Positions 1 through 9,672 of a stretch of 64,000 nt of DNA are shown piece after piece (the first letter of the stretch is position 1; every line of letters starts with the position of its first letter). The stretch is from assembly GCF_004402375.1 (NCBI RefSeq), contig NZ_SOGJ01000015.1, positions 23,623 through 87,622 on the forward strand, given 5' to 3'. The translations under genes were made by a program, and so were the position numbers. The DNA comes from Cryobacterium breve. GTDB taxonomy: Bacteria > Actinomycetota > Actinomycetes > Actinomycetales > Microbacteriaceae. The notes beneath the pieces are model-generated. The model worked only from the letters and a program-made list of their open reading frames with translations. It had not been told where the DNA came from and did not search any database.

Positions 1-33
1 GTAACGCGATTCGGCGCTGACGGTGCCGTTCGC

Positions 34-39
34 TACACT
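34..39 (+). promoter_or_regulatory. possible -10 box upstream of lysA
   Basis: TACACT fits the actinobacterial TAnnnT -10 pattern, but no good -35 sits 16-18 nt upstream. If used, it would give a leader of roughly 110 nt before lysA. Nothing else is recognisable in positions 1-141; in relatives argS commonly lies upstream, but no argS coding end can be proven here. Confidence 0.25.
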
Positions 40-156
40 CAAAACAGGTCCCCGGTCGCAGACGGCGGCATTCTTTCACTGGCTTCAGGGACCAATCCGG
101 GTTCGCTCGCCACTCAGTGAGACACCCACTCGACATTTCCCGTGAGGTTTTCACCC

Positions 157-1593
157 GTGGCCATCAACCCGCTCGCCCCCGACTGGCTTCGCCTGCCCGA
201 CGACGCCAACGCTCTTGCCGACGGCCTCTGGCCGTCCACGGTCGCCCGCACCCCAGAGGGTGAACTCGTCATCGGCGGCTGTGCCGCGTCGAAGCTCGCC
301 GCCACATTCGGCACTCCGCTCTACGTGATCGACGAAACGGATGTCCGCGCTCGCGCCGCCGCGCTCCGGGCCGCGTTCGAGGCCGAGTTCGCCCGCATCG
401 GCACCGGCGTGCACATCTACTACGCAGGCAAGGCCTTCCTCTCCACCGAGATCGCCCGCTGGATGCTGGCCGAGGGCCTCAACCTCGACATCTGTACGAG
501 CGGTGAACTCGCCGTCGCCCTCGCGGCCGGCACCCCGCCGGACCGGCTCGGCTACCACGGCAACAACAAGTCCCTGGCCGAAATCGACGAGGCCTGCCGG
601 GTCGGGGTAGGCACCATCGTGATCGACAGTCCGGTCGAAATCGGCCGAGTCGCCGCGGCCGCCGCGCGACACGGCATTGTTCAGTCCGTGCGCCTGCGCG
701 TGAACAGCGGCGTGCACGCGCACACCCACGAGTTTCTCGCCACCGCACACGAAGATCAGAAGTTCGGCGTGACGCTCGACGACGCCGCCCACCTGGTCGG
801 GCGCATCCGGGCCGAGCCGAGCCTCGACTTCCGCGGACTGCACTGCCATATCGGCTCGCAGATTTTCGGAGCCGACGGCTTCGCCGAATCCGCGTCGCGA
901 CTGCTTGGTGTGCACGCAACCCTGCTCGCCGGCGGCCCCGTGCCGGAGTTGAACCTCGGCGGCGGTTTTGGTATCGCGTACACCGCTGCGGACACCCCCA
1001 CCCCGATCGCGGAGCTCGCCGCGAGCCTCGCCGACATCGTCGCCGCCGAATGCGGCAGCCTCGGCATCCCGGTTCCCATGGTCGCCTTCGAACCGGGCCG
1101 GGCCATCGTCGGACCGGCCGGCGTCACCCTCTATGAGGTCGGCACCACCAAGGCTGTCGACGTGGCCGGCAACCCGCGCCTCTACGTCAGCGTCGACGGC
1201 GGCATGAGCGACAACGCCCGGCCCGCCCTCTACGGCGCCGACTACACCGTGCGCCTCGCCGGCCGAGTGTCGGCGGCCGAGCCGGTACTGGTGCGCGTGG
1301 CCGGCAAGCATTGCGAGAGCGGCGACATCGTCGTCGACGCCGACTATCTCCCGGGAGACGTGGCCCCGGGCGACCTGGTGGCCGTCGCGGCCACCGGCGC
1401 CTACTGCTGGTCGCTGTCGAACAACTACAACTTCGTCGGCCGGCCCGCCGTGGTCTCGGTGGCCGGCGGCATCCCCAGGATGCTCGTGCGTGGCGAGACC
1501 ATCGCCGATCTGCTCGCCCGCGACACGGGGGTGTCGACGACGGGGGTCTCGACACGCTCGACCACCGACCTACCGAAGGAAACCGCCCGATGA
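157..1593 (+). CDS. lysA: diaminopimelate decarboxylase
   Basis: LysA decarboxylates meso-diaminopimelate to L-lysine, the last step of lysine synthesis, in the cytoplasm with PLP. The 478-residue product has the alanine-racemase-like barrel followed by a beta domain: the PLP lysine is in YYAGKAFLS (K92), HIGSQI and the glycine-rich GGGFGI loop bind the phosphate, EPGRA and the C-terminal CESGD and YCWSLSNNYN complete the active site. GTG 157 is chosen because GAGG lies 9 nt upstream; a GTG at 142 would add five residues but has no ribosome site. The stop overlaps the hom start (ATGA), so the two are translationally coupled. This is the usual lysA-hom-thr order of actinobacteria. Confidence 0.95.
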   Translation: MAINPLAPDWLRLPDDANALADGLWPSTVARTPEGELVIGGCAASKLAATFGTPLYVIDETDVRARAAALRAAFEAEFARIGTGVHIYYAGKAFLSTEIARWMLAEGLNLDICTSGELAVALAAGTPPDRLGYHGNNKSLAEIDEACRVGVGTIVIDSPVEIGRVAAAAARHGIVQSVRLRVNSGVHAHTHEFLATAHEDQKFGVTLDDAAHLVGRIRAEPSLDFRGLHCHIGSQIFGADGFAESASRLLGVHATLLAGGPVPELNLGGGFGIAYTAADTPTPIAELAASLADIVAAECGSLGIPVPMVAFEPGRAIVGPAGVTLYEVGTTKAVDVAGNPRLYVSVDGGMSDNARPALYGADYTVRLAGRVSAAEPVLVRVAGKHCESGDIVVDADYLPGDVAPGDLVAVAATGAYCWSLSNNYNFVGRPAVVSVAGGIPRMLVRGETIADLLARDTGVSTTGVSTRSTTDLPKETAR

Positions 1594-2927
1594 TCGAATA
1601 CCGCAACCTGCGCGTCGCACTGCTCGGCGGCGGCTCCGTCGGCGCCCAGGTGGCCCGGCTGCTGCTCGACAACAGCGAAGAGCTCGCCAACCGGGTCGGC
1701 GCCAGCCTCGAGCTCGTCGGAATCCTGGTGCGCGACGTCGACGCCGAACGCACCGTCGACCTGCCCCGCGATCTGTTCACAACCGACGCCGAGACCCTGA
1801 TCCTCGGCGCCGACGTCGTGATCGAGCTGATGGGTGGCATCGAGCCCGCGCGCAGCCACATCCTGATGGCGATCAACTCTGGGGCGGATGTCGTCACCGC
1901 CAACAAGGCACTGCTCGCCACCCACGGGCCGGAACTCTTCGCCGCCGCCGACCAGGTCGGCGCACAGCTCACGTACGAGGCGGCCGTGGCCGGGGCGATC
2001 CCGATCGTGCGCCCGCTGGGCGAGAGCCTCGGCGGCGACCAGGTCAACCGCATCCTGGGCATCGTGAACGGCACCACCAACTACATCCTCGACCGGATGG
2101 ACACCGAGGGGGACACCCTTGAAGAGGCGCTCCGGCTGGCCACCGAGCTGGGATACGCCGAAGCTGACCCCACCGCCGACATCGGCGGCTACGACGCGGC
2201 ACAGAAGGCGGCCATTCTCGCCAGCCTCGCTTTCCACACCACCGTGCCGCTCGCATCCGTCTACCGTGAGGGAATCACCGCCGTCACCCCCGCGCAGATC
2301 GAATCGGCCCGGAAGGCCGGCTACGTCGTCAAGCTGCTCGCCATCTGCGAACGGTTGGTCGACGCCGAAACCGGCCAGGAGGGCGTCTCCGCCCGGGTCT
2401 ACCCGGCCATGGTGCCCCGCAGCCACCCGCTCGCCTCCGTGCACGGGGCGAACAACGCGGTTTTCGTCGAGGCGGAGGCAGCCGGCAGCCTGATGTTCTA
2501 CGGCGCTGGAGCTGGGGGAGTGGAGACGGCGTCCGCCGTGCTCGGCGACCTGGTCTCCCTGGCCCGCCGTCACATCGCCGGCGGCCCCGGCGTCCCCGCG
2601 TCCAAGCACGCCGACCTGCCCATCCTCGACATCGGTCGGATCGTGACGCGCTACGCCGTCACGCTGGAAGTCACGGATGAGCCCGGTGTCCTCGCCACGC
2701 TCGCCAGCGTATTCAGCGACCACGGCGTGTCCCTGGCCCTCGTCGAACAGTCGATGACGCCCGCCCAGCCCGGCACCGCGAGTCGCTCCGCCGTCTCCGC
2801 CACGGCTACCCTTGTCATCGGAACGCACGAGGCCACGGAGGCTGCCCTGGCTGCCACCGTGACAGACCTCGACGCGAACAGATTTGTCACCAATGTCGCA
2901 TCCGTTTTGAGAGTTGAAGGAGCCTGA
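1590..2927 (+). CDS. hom: homoserine dehydrogenase
   Basis: Hom reduces aspartate semialdehyde to homoserine with NAD(P)H, the branch point to threonine and methionine. The 445-residue protein has the N-terminal Rossmann motif GGGSVGAQV, the substrate loop around TANKALLA, the family block GIVNGTTNYILDRM, and a C-terminal ACT domain (about 350-445, beginning TLEVTDEPGVLATLA) that in relatives gives threonine feedback inhibition. ATG 1590 overlaps the lysA stop and is preceded by GAAGGA at 9 nt spacing. An open frame extends upstream within lysA but is its shadow. It ends in TGATG shared with thrC. Confidence 0.96.
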   Translation: MIEYRNLRVALLGGGSVGAQVARLLLDNSEELANRVGASLELVGILVRDVDAERTVDLPRDLFTTDAETLILGADVVIELMGGIEPARSHILMAINSGADVVTANKALLATHGPELFAAADQVGAQLTYEAAVAGAIPIVRPLGESLGGDQVNRILGIVNGTTNYILDRMDTEGDTLEEALRLATELGYAEADPTADIGGYDAAQKAAILASLAFHTTVPLASVYREGITAVTPAQIESARKAGYVVKLLAICERLVDAETGQEGVSARVYPAMVPRSHPLASVHGANNAVFVEAEAAGSLMFYGAGAGGVETASAVLGDLVSLARRHIAGGPGVPASKHADLPILDIGRIVTRYAVTLEVTDEPGVLATLASVFSDHGVSLALVEQSMTPAQPGTASRSAVSATATLVIGTHEATEAALAATVTDLDANRFVTNVASVLRVEGA

Positions 2928-4048
2928 TGTCCAGCGAACGAGAGACTCTGCGGAACCCAGCCGTGAAGACGGCTTCCCGGCAGTGGCGCGGCGTGCTGCG
3001 CGAGTACGCGGACCGCCTCAACATCACGCCTGAAACGCCGATCATCACGCTCGGCGAGGGTGGCACGCCGCTGATTCCCGCTCCGGCGCTCTCCGCCCGC
3101 ACAGGTGCGAAGGTCTGGATCAAGTACGAGGGCATGAACCCCACCGGTTCCTTCAAAGACCGCGGGATGACCATGGCCATCTCTAAGGCCGTCGAAGACG
3201 GCGCCAAGGCCGTCATCTGTGCCTCCACCGGCAACACCTCCGCCTCGGCGGCCGCCTACGCGACGCACGCCGGCATCCAGGCCGTCGTGCTCGTGCCTGA
3301 GGGCAAGATCGCCATGGGCAAGCTCAGCCAGGCCATCGCGCACAACGCGCAGCTGCTGCAGGTGCAGGGAAACTTCGACGACTGCCTCGACATCGCCCGC
3401 GACCTCTCGGCGAACTACCCGGTTCACCTCGTGAACTCGGTCAATCCCGATCGGATCGAAGGCCAGAAGACGGCCGCCTTCGAGGTCGTCGAGGTGCTCG
3501 AAGACGCGCCGGACATCCACATCGTCCCTGTCGGCAACGCCGGCAACTACACCGCCTACACGCGCGGTTACACCGAAGAGCTTGAGCGCGGCGCCACCAC
3601 CAAGCTGCCGCGTATGTTCGGGTTCCAGGCTTCCGGCAGTGCCCCGATCGTGCTCGGCCACCGCGTCGACCACCCGGAGACCATCGCCAGTGCCATCCGC
3701 ATCGGCAACCCGGCCTCCTGGGACCTCGCTCTCGCGGCGCGTACCCTGACCGACGGCTACTTCGGTGCGATCAGCGACGAGAAGATCCTCGAGGCCTACC
3801 GTATCCTTTCGGCCGAAGTCGGCATCTTCGTCGAGCCGGCCTCCGCTATCAGCGTCGCCGGACTGCTTGAGCGCGCCGAAGCCGGGCTTATCCCCGCCGG
3901 GTGCACTGTGGTGCTCACGGTCACCGGCCATGGGCTGAAGGACCCGCAGTGGGCACTTCGCACCGCGGACGGGTCCGACGTCAAGCCGACCATCGTGCCC
4001 GTCGACACCGTCCAGATCGCCAGCGTCCTCGGGCTGGTCCAGAAATGA
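2927..4048 (+). CDS. thrC: threonine synthase
   Basis: ThrC converts O-phosphohomoserine to L-threonine with PLP. The 373-residue product is the short actinobacterial class (fold type II). K77 in NPTGSFKDRGMT is the Schiff-base lysine, STGNTSASAA is the substrate/PLP loop, and PVGNAGNYTAY binds the cofactor phosphate. The start ATG shares one base with the hom stop, and GAAGGAG stands just upstream. It overlaps thrB by 4 nt, so hom-thrC-thrB form one coupled unit. Confidence 0.96.
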   Translation: MSSERETLRNPAVKTASRQWRGVLREYADRLNITPETPIITLGEGGTPLIPAPALSARTGAKVWIKYEGMNPTGSFKDRGMTMAISKAVEDGAKAVICASTGNTSASAAAYATHAGIQAVVLVPEGKIAMGKLSQAIAHNAQLLQVQGNFDDCLDIARDLSANYPVHLVNSVNPDRIEGQKTAAFEVVEVLEDAPDIHIVPVGNAGNYTAYTRGYTEELERGATTKLPRMFGFQASGSAPIVLGHRVDHPETIASAIRIGNPASWDLALAARTLTDGYFGAISDEKILEAYRILSAEVGIFVEPASAISVAGLLERAEAGLIPAGCTVVLTVTGHGLKDPQWALRTADGSDVKPTIVPVDTVQIASVLGLVQK

Positions 4049-4998
4049 CCATCGCCGAGGCCGTCTCCGGTCGGTCGGTGCTGTCCGGCCGTTCCGTCAC
4101 CGTGCAGGTGCCGGCCACCACCGCGAACCTCGGCCCCGGCTTCGACACGCTGGGCCTGGCCCTCGCGCACCACGACCACCTCGAGGTCTCGGTGCGTGAC
4201 GAGCCGGGCGTTACGGTCAAAGTGCACGGAGTTGGTGAGGGCGTGGTGCCCACCGACGAGTCAAACCTCGTCGTGCGCGCCATCATCCACACCTTCGCTG
4301 CCTACGGCCAAGACCTGCCCGGTCTGAACCTCGTGGCCCACAACGAGATCCCGCACGGCCGGGGCATGGGCTCGTCGGGCGCAGCCATCGTCTCGGGGAT
4401 CATGGCCGCCAAGGGTCTGCTCGACGGCATCGTCGACATCGACGCCGAGGCGCTTTTGGCCCTCGCGACCGAGATGGAGGGGCACCCCGACAACGTCGCC
4501 CCGGCCCTGTTCGGCGGTCTCACCATTGCCTGGATGACGTCCGAAGGCCCCCGCCATAAGAAGCTGATGGTGCACCGCGGCGTCAAGCCGCTCGTGTTCG
4601 TGCCCGAGCACGCCATGTCCACTGCGCTGGCCCGCAGCCTGCAGCCGGAAAACGTGCCCCACGAAGACGCCGTGTTCAACCTGTCGCGGTCGGCCCTGCT
4701 GATCGCCGCCCTGATCCAGAGCCCGGAACTGCTCCTCGCGGCCACGGAAGACAAACTTCACCAGAGCTACCGTGCGGCGGCCATGCCGGAGACCAACCGG
4801 TTGATCATCCTGCTCCGGGAGCATGGCTTCGCCGCCGTCGTGTCCGGTGCCGGCCCGTCGATTCTGGTGCTCGCGAGCGACCCTGGGCAGCGCCTCGTGG
4901 CGGCCGAGCTCGTCGCCGCCGAATCCGAGACGCCCTGGCAGGCACTCATGTTGGCCGTCGACGTGCTCGGCGCGACCGTGGTCCGCACCGACAGCTGA
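4045..4998 (+). CDS. thrB: homoserine kinase
   Basis: ThrB phosphorylates homoserine with ATP, making the substrate of the adjacent ThrC. The 317-residue protein is a GHMP kinase: an N-terminal VPATTANLGPGFDTLGLAL block, the ATP loop PHGRGMGSSGAA at about 103-114, and the C-terminal VSGAGPSILVL motif. The start ATG overlaps the thrC stop (ATGA). The long open frame reaching back to 3901 is inside thrC and is ignored. A strong terminator follows 13 nt after the stop, ending the lysA-thrB transcript. Confidence 0.96.
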   Translation: MTIAEAVSGRSVLSGRSVTVQVPATTANLGPGFDTLGLALAHHDHLEVSVRDEPGVTVKVHGVGEGVVPTDESNLVVRAIIHTFAAYGQDLPGLNLVAHNEIPHGRGMGSSGAAIVSGIMAAKGLLDGIVDIDAEALLALATEMEGHPDNVAPALFGGLTIAWMTSEGPRHKKLMVHRGVKPLVFVPEHAMSTALARSLQPENVPHEDAVFNLSRSALLIAALIQSPELLLAATEDKLHQSYRAAAMPETNRLIILLREHGFAAVVSGAGPSILVLASDPGQRLVAAELVAAESETPWQALMLAVDVLGATVVRTDS

Positions 4999-5011
4999 CG
5001 ACGAATCCGAG

Positions 5012-5057
5012 CGCCGAGGACACGCCCTCTGGGGCGGTCCTCGGCGTTCTTGCGTTC
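5012..5057 (+). terminator. Rho-independent terminator after thrB
   Basis: CGCCGAGGAC (5012-5021) pairs with GTCCTCGGCG (5037-5046). Inside it, after one bulged A, CGCCC (5023-5027) pairs with GGGCG (5032-5036) around a 4-nt loop. A T-rich tail TTCTTGCGTTCT follows. It separates the amino-acid operon from rho. Confidence 0.85.
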
Positions 5058-5066
5058 TGCTACAGT
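5058..5066 (+). promoter_or_regulatory. extended -10 promoter of rho
   Basis: TGCTACAGT is an extended -10 element (TGn plus TACAGT) placed right after the thrB terminator. No convincing -35 is visible. A start near 5073 would give a leader of about 200 nt before the rho GTG. Confidence 0.5.
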
Positions 5067-5072
5067 GGTAGG

Positions 5073-5273
5073 GCACCCGATGGAACCGCGTAACGTCCGG
5101 TTCCCTTCTCCGGTGCATTCCCTGTAACTCACTGCTATCGCATCATCTATGCGTAGCTGTGTGTGTTCACTTCAATCCACATCACTTTGGGATTGGACCA
5201 CCCGCAGCGCGTGAGACGCTGCAACAGCTTCCCTGGCCAGCACGCTTGACGCCAGGGGAAAGGACAATTTTTC
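5073..5273 (+). promoter_or_regulatory. structured 5' leader of rho
   Basis: The leader contains four short hairpins: GGAACCG/CGGTTCC (5082-5088 with 5098-5104), CAATCC/GGATTG (5173-5178 with 5190-5195), GCAGCG/CGCTGC (5204-5209 with 5217-5222) and CCCTGGC/GCCAGGG (5231-5237 with 5251-5257). The last one ends inside the AGGGGAAAGGA ribosome site, so it could mask it. Rho autoregulation through its leader is known in other bacteria; here it is inferred from structure only. Confidence 0.5.
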
Positions 5274-7768
5274 GTGACTGACGTCAACCTCCTCACCCCC
5301 GGTGCGGATTATTCGCACCTCACCACCCTTCGTGTCGCCGAGCTTCAGGCTCTGGCGCTCGAACTGGGCATCCCGGGTGCATCCAAGCTTCGCAAGGGTG
5401 AACTCGTCGGAGCCATCACCGCCGCTCAGGCTCAGACAGCCTCCGCGGCTACCTCAGCCCCGGCCGCTCCGGTCGAAGCTTCGGCTGCCACAGCTCCGGC
5501 CGCTCCGGTAGAGGCTTCGGCAACCGCAGCCGAGCCGGCCGACGCGGCAGCCCCGCGCAAGCGTGTCTCCCGTCGGGCCTCCACGTCCACTGCTGCTCCG
5601 GCAGTGGCCCACGTCAACGCGGACGGTGAACTGGGCATCGGAATGATCGTTCCGGATGACGCCGCGACCCTTCGCCGCACCACCGCCCCTTCCACCTACG
5701 CCGGCTCCTCGTCGGAGTCGCCCGCAGCAGAGACGGCCGCCCCGGCCACGAAACCGGTTCGCCAGGCCCGCAAGCGCGCCACGTCCGTCACCGTGAAGGC
5801 TGCTGCTGCCGCCACCGCTGCCACCGCCGCCGCCGACGTCGTCGCCGAGGCGCCAGAAGCCCTGGCCGATGTCGAGACCGTCACTGAGACTGCACCGGCT
5901 CCGGCCGTTTCCGGGACCACAGTCGTGCCCGACGAGGCCGTCGAGGTTGCCCCCGAGAGCACCGGATCCGGCCGCTCGCGCCGCAGCAGCTCACGCGGCG
6001 GTCGCAACGGAAGCGCCCGCAACAGCATCGACGCCCGCAGCAGCATCGACGCGCGTAACAACGCCGACGAACTTGCCGCAGAGCCCGTGCTCGACCAGCA
6101 CGCACCGGTCGAATCCGCGTCCACCGAGGAGTCCGAGCAGGGTGAGGACGGCCGACAGACCGAGAACGGCGAGCAGGCCGACCAGACTGAGCAGCCCCGT
6201 CAGGGACGCAACCGCAACCGCAGCCGCGGTGGCGACCGCACGCAGGGCACCGAGCGTGGCGAGGAAACAACCCGCCAGCAGCGCCAGACCGGCAACCGTG
6301 GCCAGGGCCAGGAAAACCAGGACAGGAACCAGCCCCAGGAGCGTCAGGACCGTAACCAGGGCCAGGACCGTCAGGACCGTAACCAGGGCCAGGAGCGTCA
6401 GGACCGTAACCAGGGCCAGGACCGCCAGGACCGAAACCAGGGCCAGGACCGTCAGGAGCGTCAGACCCCGGACCGCCAGGAGCGCAACGGTGGCCCTGAC
6501 CGTGTCGGACTCGACGACGACCAGAATGGCCGTAGCAACCGCAACCGTTTCCGCGATCGCAAGCGTCGCGGTGTCACCGCCGGAGACGACTTCGAGCCGG
6601 AACTGAATGACGACGACGTGCTGATCCCCGTGGCCGGCATCCTCGACGTTCTCGACAACTACGCGTTTGTGCGCACCTCCGGCTACCTGCCGGGCGCCAG
6701 CGACGTCTATGTGTCGCTCGGCCAGGTCAAGAAGTACAACCTGCGCAAGGGTGATGCCGTTGTCGGTTCCATCCGCCAGCCGCACGAAGGCGACCAGAGC
6801 GGTCGCCAGAAGTACAACGCCATCGTCAAGGTCGACTCCATCAACGGTCTGACCGTCGAAGAGGCTGCCAACCGCGTCGAATTCCAGAAGCTCACCCCGC
6901 TTTATCCGACGGAGCGTCTACGCCTCGAGACCGAACCGGGCAAGCTGACGCAGCGGATCATCGACCTGGTCGCCCCGATCGGCAAGGGCCAGCGCGGTCT
7001 GATCGTCGCACCGCCCAAGGCCGGCAAGACCATCGTCATGCAGCAGATCGCCAACGCCATCGCCACGAACAACCCCGAGGTCCACCTCATGGTCGTCCTG
7101 GTCGATGAGCGTCCCGAAGAGGTCACCGACATGCAGCGCACGGTGAAGGGTGAGGTCATCGCCTCCACCTTCGACCGTCCCGCCGAAGATCACACCACGG
7201 TCGCCGAGCTCGCCATCGAGCGCGCCAAGCGCCTTGTCGAGCTGGGCCACGACGTTGTCGTGCTGCTGGACTCGATCACCCGTCTGGGGCGTGCCTACAA
7301 CCTGACGGCCCCGCCGTCGGGCCGCATCCTGTCCGGTGGCGTCGATGCTTCCGCGCTCTACCCGCCGAAGCGGTTCTTCGGCGCCGCGCGCAACATCGAG
7401 AACGGTGGCTCGCTCACCATCCTCGCCTCCGCCCTCGTAGAGACCGGATCCAAGATGGACGAGGTCATCTTCGAGGAGTTCAAGGGCACCGGCAACATGG
7501 AGCTCCGCCTGTCGCGCCAGCTGGCAGACAAGCGCATCTTTCCCGCGGTGGATGTCAACGCATCCGGCACCCGTCGTGAAGAAATGCTGATGAGCACCGA
7601 CGAGGTCAAGATCACCTGGAAGCTGCGCCGCGCCCTCGCCGGGCTCGAGCAGCAGCAGGCGCTCGAGGTCATCCTCGGCCGTCTCAAGGAAACCACCTCC
7701 AACGTCGAGTTCCTGATGCAGGTTCAGAAGTCGATGCCGACCCTCGGCGGGTCAGACAAGGATCACTG

Positions 7769-7769
<1 letters not shown>
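5274..7769 (+). CDS. rho: transcription termination factor Rho with long disordered insert
   Basis: Rho is the hexameric RNA-dependent ATPase that terminates transcription. The 831-residue product has the N-terminal helical Rho_N domain (about 1-50, ending near [12 protein letters not shown]), then roughly 395 residues of low complexity: an Ala/Pro/Thr-rich part (50-240), then an Arg/Asn/Gln/Asp-rich part with four exact 9-residue repeats ([10 protein letters not shown], 357-392). The cold-shock-like RNA domain starts near 448, the Walker A PPKAGKT is at 580-586, and the Walker B and [23 protein letters not shown] blocks are intact. High-GC actinobacterial Rho usually carries such a basic insert; this one is large. 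GTG 5274 follows AGGGGAAAGGA. The stop overlaps prfA (TGATG). Confidence 0.96.
6342..6449 (+). repeat. 27-bp tandem repeat inside rho
   Basis: Four consecutive 27-bp units encode RQDRNQGQ followed by D or E; degenerate partial units flank both sides. Copy-number change by slippage would keep the reading frame and only lengthen or shorten the disordered RNA-binding insert. Confidence 0.85.
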
Positions 7770-8848
<1,079 letters not shown>

Positions 8849-8863
8849 CCCGCCAACACGGTT

Positions 8864-8914
8864 ACCCAGCCCTCGCTCTCTCGTAGTCTGGAGAGAGCGG
8901 CGGCTGGGTTTTTT
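8864..8914 (+). terminator. Rho-independent terminator after prfA
   Basis: ACCCAGCC (8864-8871) pairs with GGCTGGGT (8902-8909), and within it CGCTCTCTC (8874-8882) pairs with GAGAGAGCG (8891-8899). TTTTTTCGTTT follows. It closes the rho-prfA unit. Confidence 0.92.
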
Positions 8915-8948
8915 CGTTTGACCGCCGGGCAGAGAAGTGAGGATGCTG

Positions 8949-9590
8949 ATGGAATCCCTGACGAGTCACACCGACTACGGCGCCGAGAGCCTGACCGAGA
9001 CCATGGTCAATCCCGATCCCCTGCTGGAGTTCGCGATCTGGCTGGCAGCGGCCGAGGGGGCCGGACTGTACGAGCCCAACGCCATGGTCGTCGGCACCAT
9101 CGATCCCGACGGCCGGCCGAGCAGCCGCACCGTGCTGCTCAAGGGCCTCGATGGCAGTGGGTTCGAGTTCGTCACTAACTATGACTCTCGTAAGGGCCGG
9201 GCCCTGCGGGTGAACCCGGGCGTCACCCTGCTCTTTCCGTGGTATCCGATGCAGCGCCAGGTGATCGTCTGCGGAACGGCCCAGCCCACGGATGCCGCGG
9301 CGAGCGACGCCTACTTCGCTCGCCGACCGCGCCCGGCGCGCATCGCCGCAGTGGCCAGTGAGCAATCGCAGCCCATCGGCAGCCGCGAGCTCCTCGAAGA
9401 AGCTGTGCGCGCGGTCGAGCGACGATACCCCGACGACGTGGATGTCCCGCGGCCGGCCGACTGGGGCGGGTTCCGGGTGGTGCCACACTCGATCGAATTC
9501 TGGCAGGGCCGCACCTCCCGGCTGCACGACCGGTTGCGCTTCACAGTGGCGGAGGGCGGCGGCTGGACCCTGGAGCGGCTGCAGCCGTAG
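8949..9590 (+). CDS. pdxH: pyridoxamine 5'-phosphate oxidase
   Basis: PdxH oxidises pyridoxamine or pyridoxine 5'-phosphate to PLP using FMN and O2. The 213-residue product shows the split-barrel pattern: PNAMVVGTIDPDGRPSSRTVLLKG, FVTNYDSRKG and LFPWYPMQRQV for FMN binding, and the C-terminal EFWQGRTSRLHDR substrate block. Of the in-frame starts GTG 8937, ATG 8943 and ATG 8949, the last has GAGG at 6 nt spacing. It stands alone after the prfA terminator. PLP is the cofactor of LysA, ThrC, CysK and others encoded nearby. Confidence 0.93.
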   Translation: MESLTSHTDYGAESLTETMVNPDPLLEFAIWLAAAEGAGLYEPNAMVVGTIDPDGRPSSRTVLLKGLDGSGFEFVTNYDSRKGRALRVNPGVTLLFPWYPMQRQVIVCGTAQPTDAAASDAYFARRPRPARIAAVASEQSQPIGSRELLEEAVRAVERRYPDDVDVPRPADWGGFRVVPHSIEFWQGRTSRLHDRLRFTVAEGGGWTLERLQP

Positions 9591-9611
9591 CGTCCGCAAC
9601 CGCCGCGGCGC

Positions 9612-9672
9612 CGACCAGACCAGACCAGACCAGACCAGGTCAGGTCAGGTCAGATCAGATCAGATCAGATCG
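9612..9672. repeat. pentanucleotide repeat array
   Basis: About five GACCA units run into three GGTCA units and then about five GATCA units. The array lies between the convergent ends of pdxH and the minus-strand oxygenase, and its right end encodes the last residues (DLI) and stop of the oxygenase. GACC- and GGTC-type units can fold back on each other with one mismatch per unit. Confidence 0.85.

Noticed and set aside
1425..2828. A long minus-strand frame opposite lysA and hom
   Set aside because: No recognisable family, and both sense genes are certain.
6342..6449. A CRISPR array, suggested by regular repeats
   Set aside because: The units are directly adjacent without spacers and are coding repeats in rho.
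5991..6785. A minus-strand frame of repeated Leu/Val/Thr residues that looks like a membrane protein
   Set aside because: It is the antisense reading of the Arg/Gln/Asp repeats in rho, so the hydrophobic repeats are an artefact.
9612..9672. Phase-variable switching of the oxygenase by the 5-bp repeats
   Set aside because: All three frames of the repeat meet the same early stop, so copy-number change would not alter the protein in a meaningful way.
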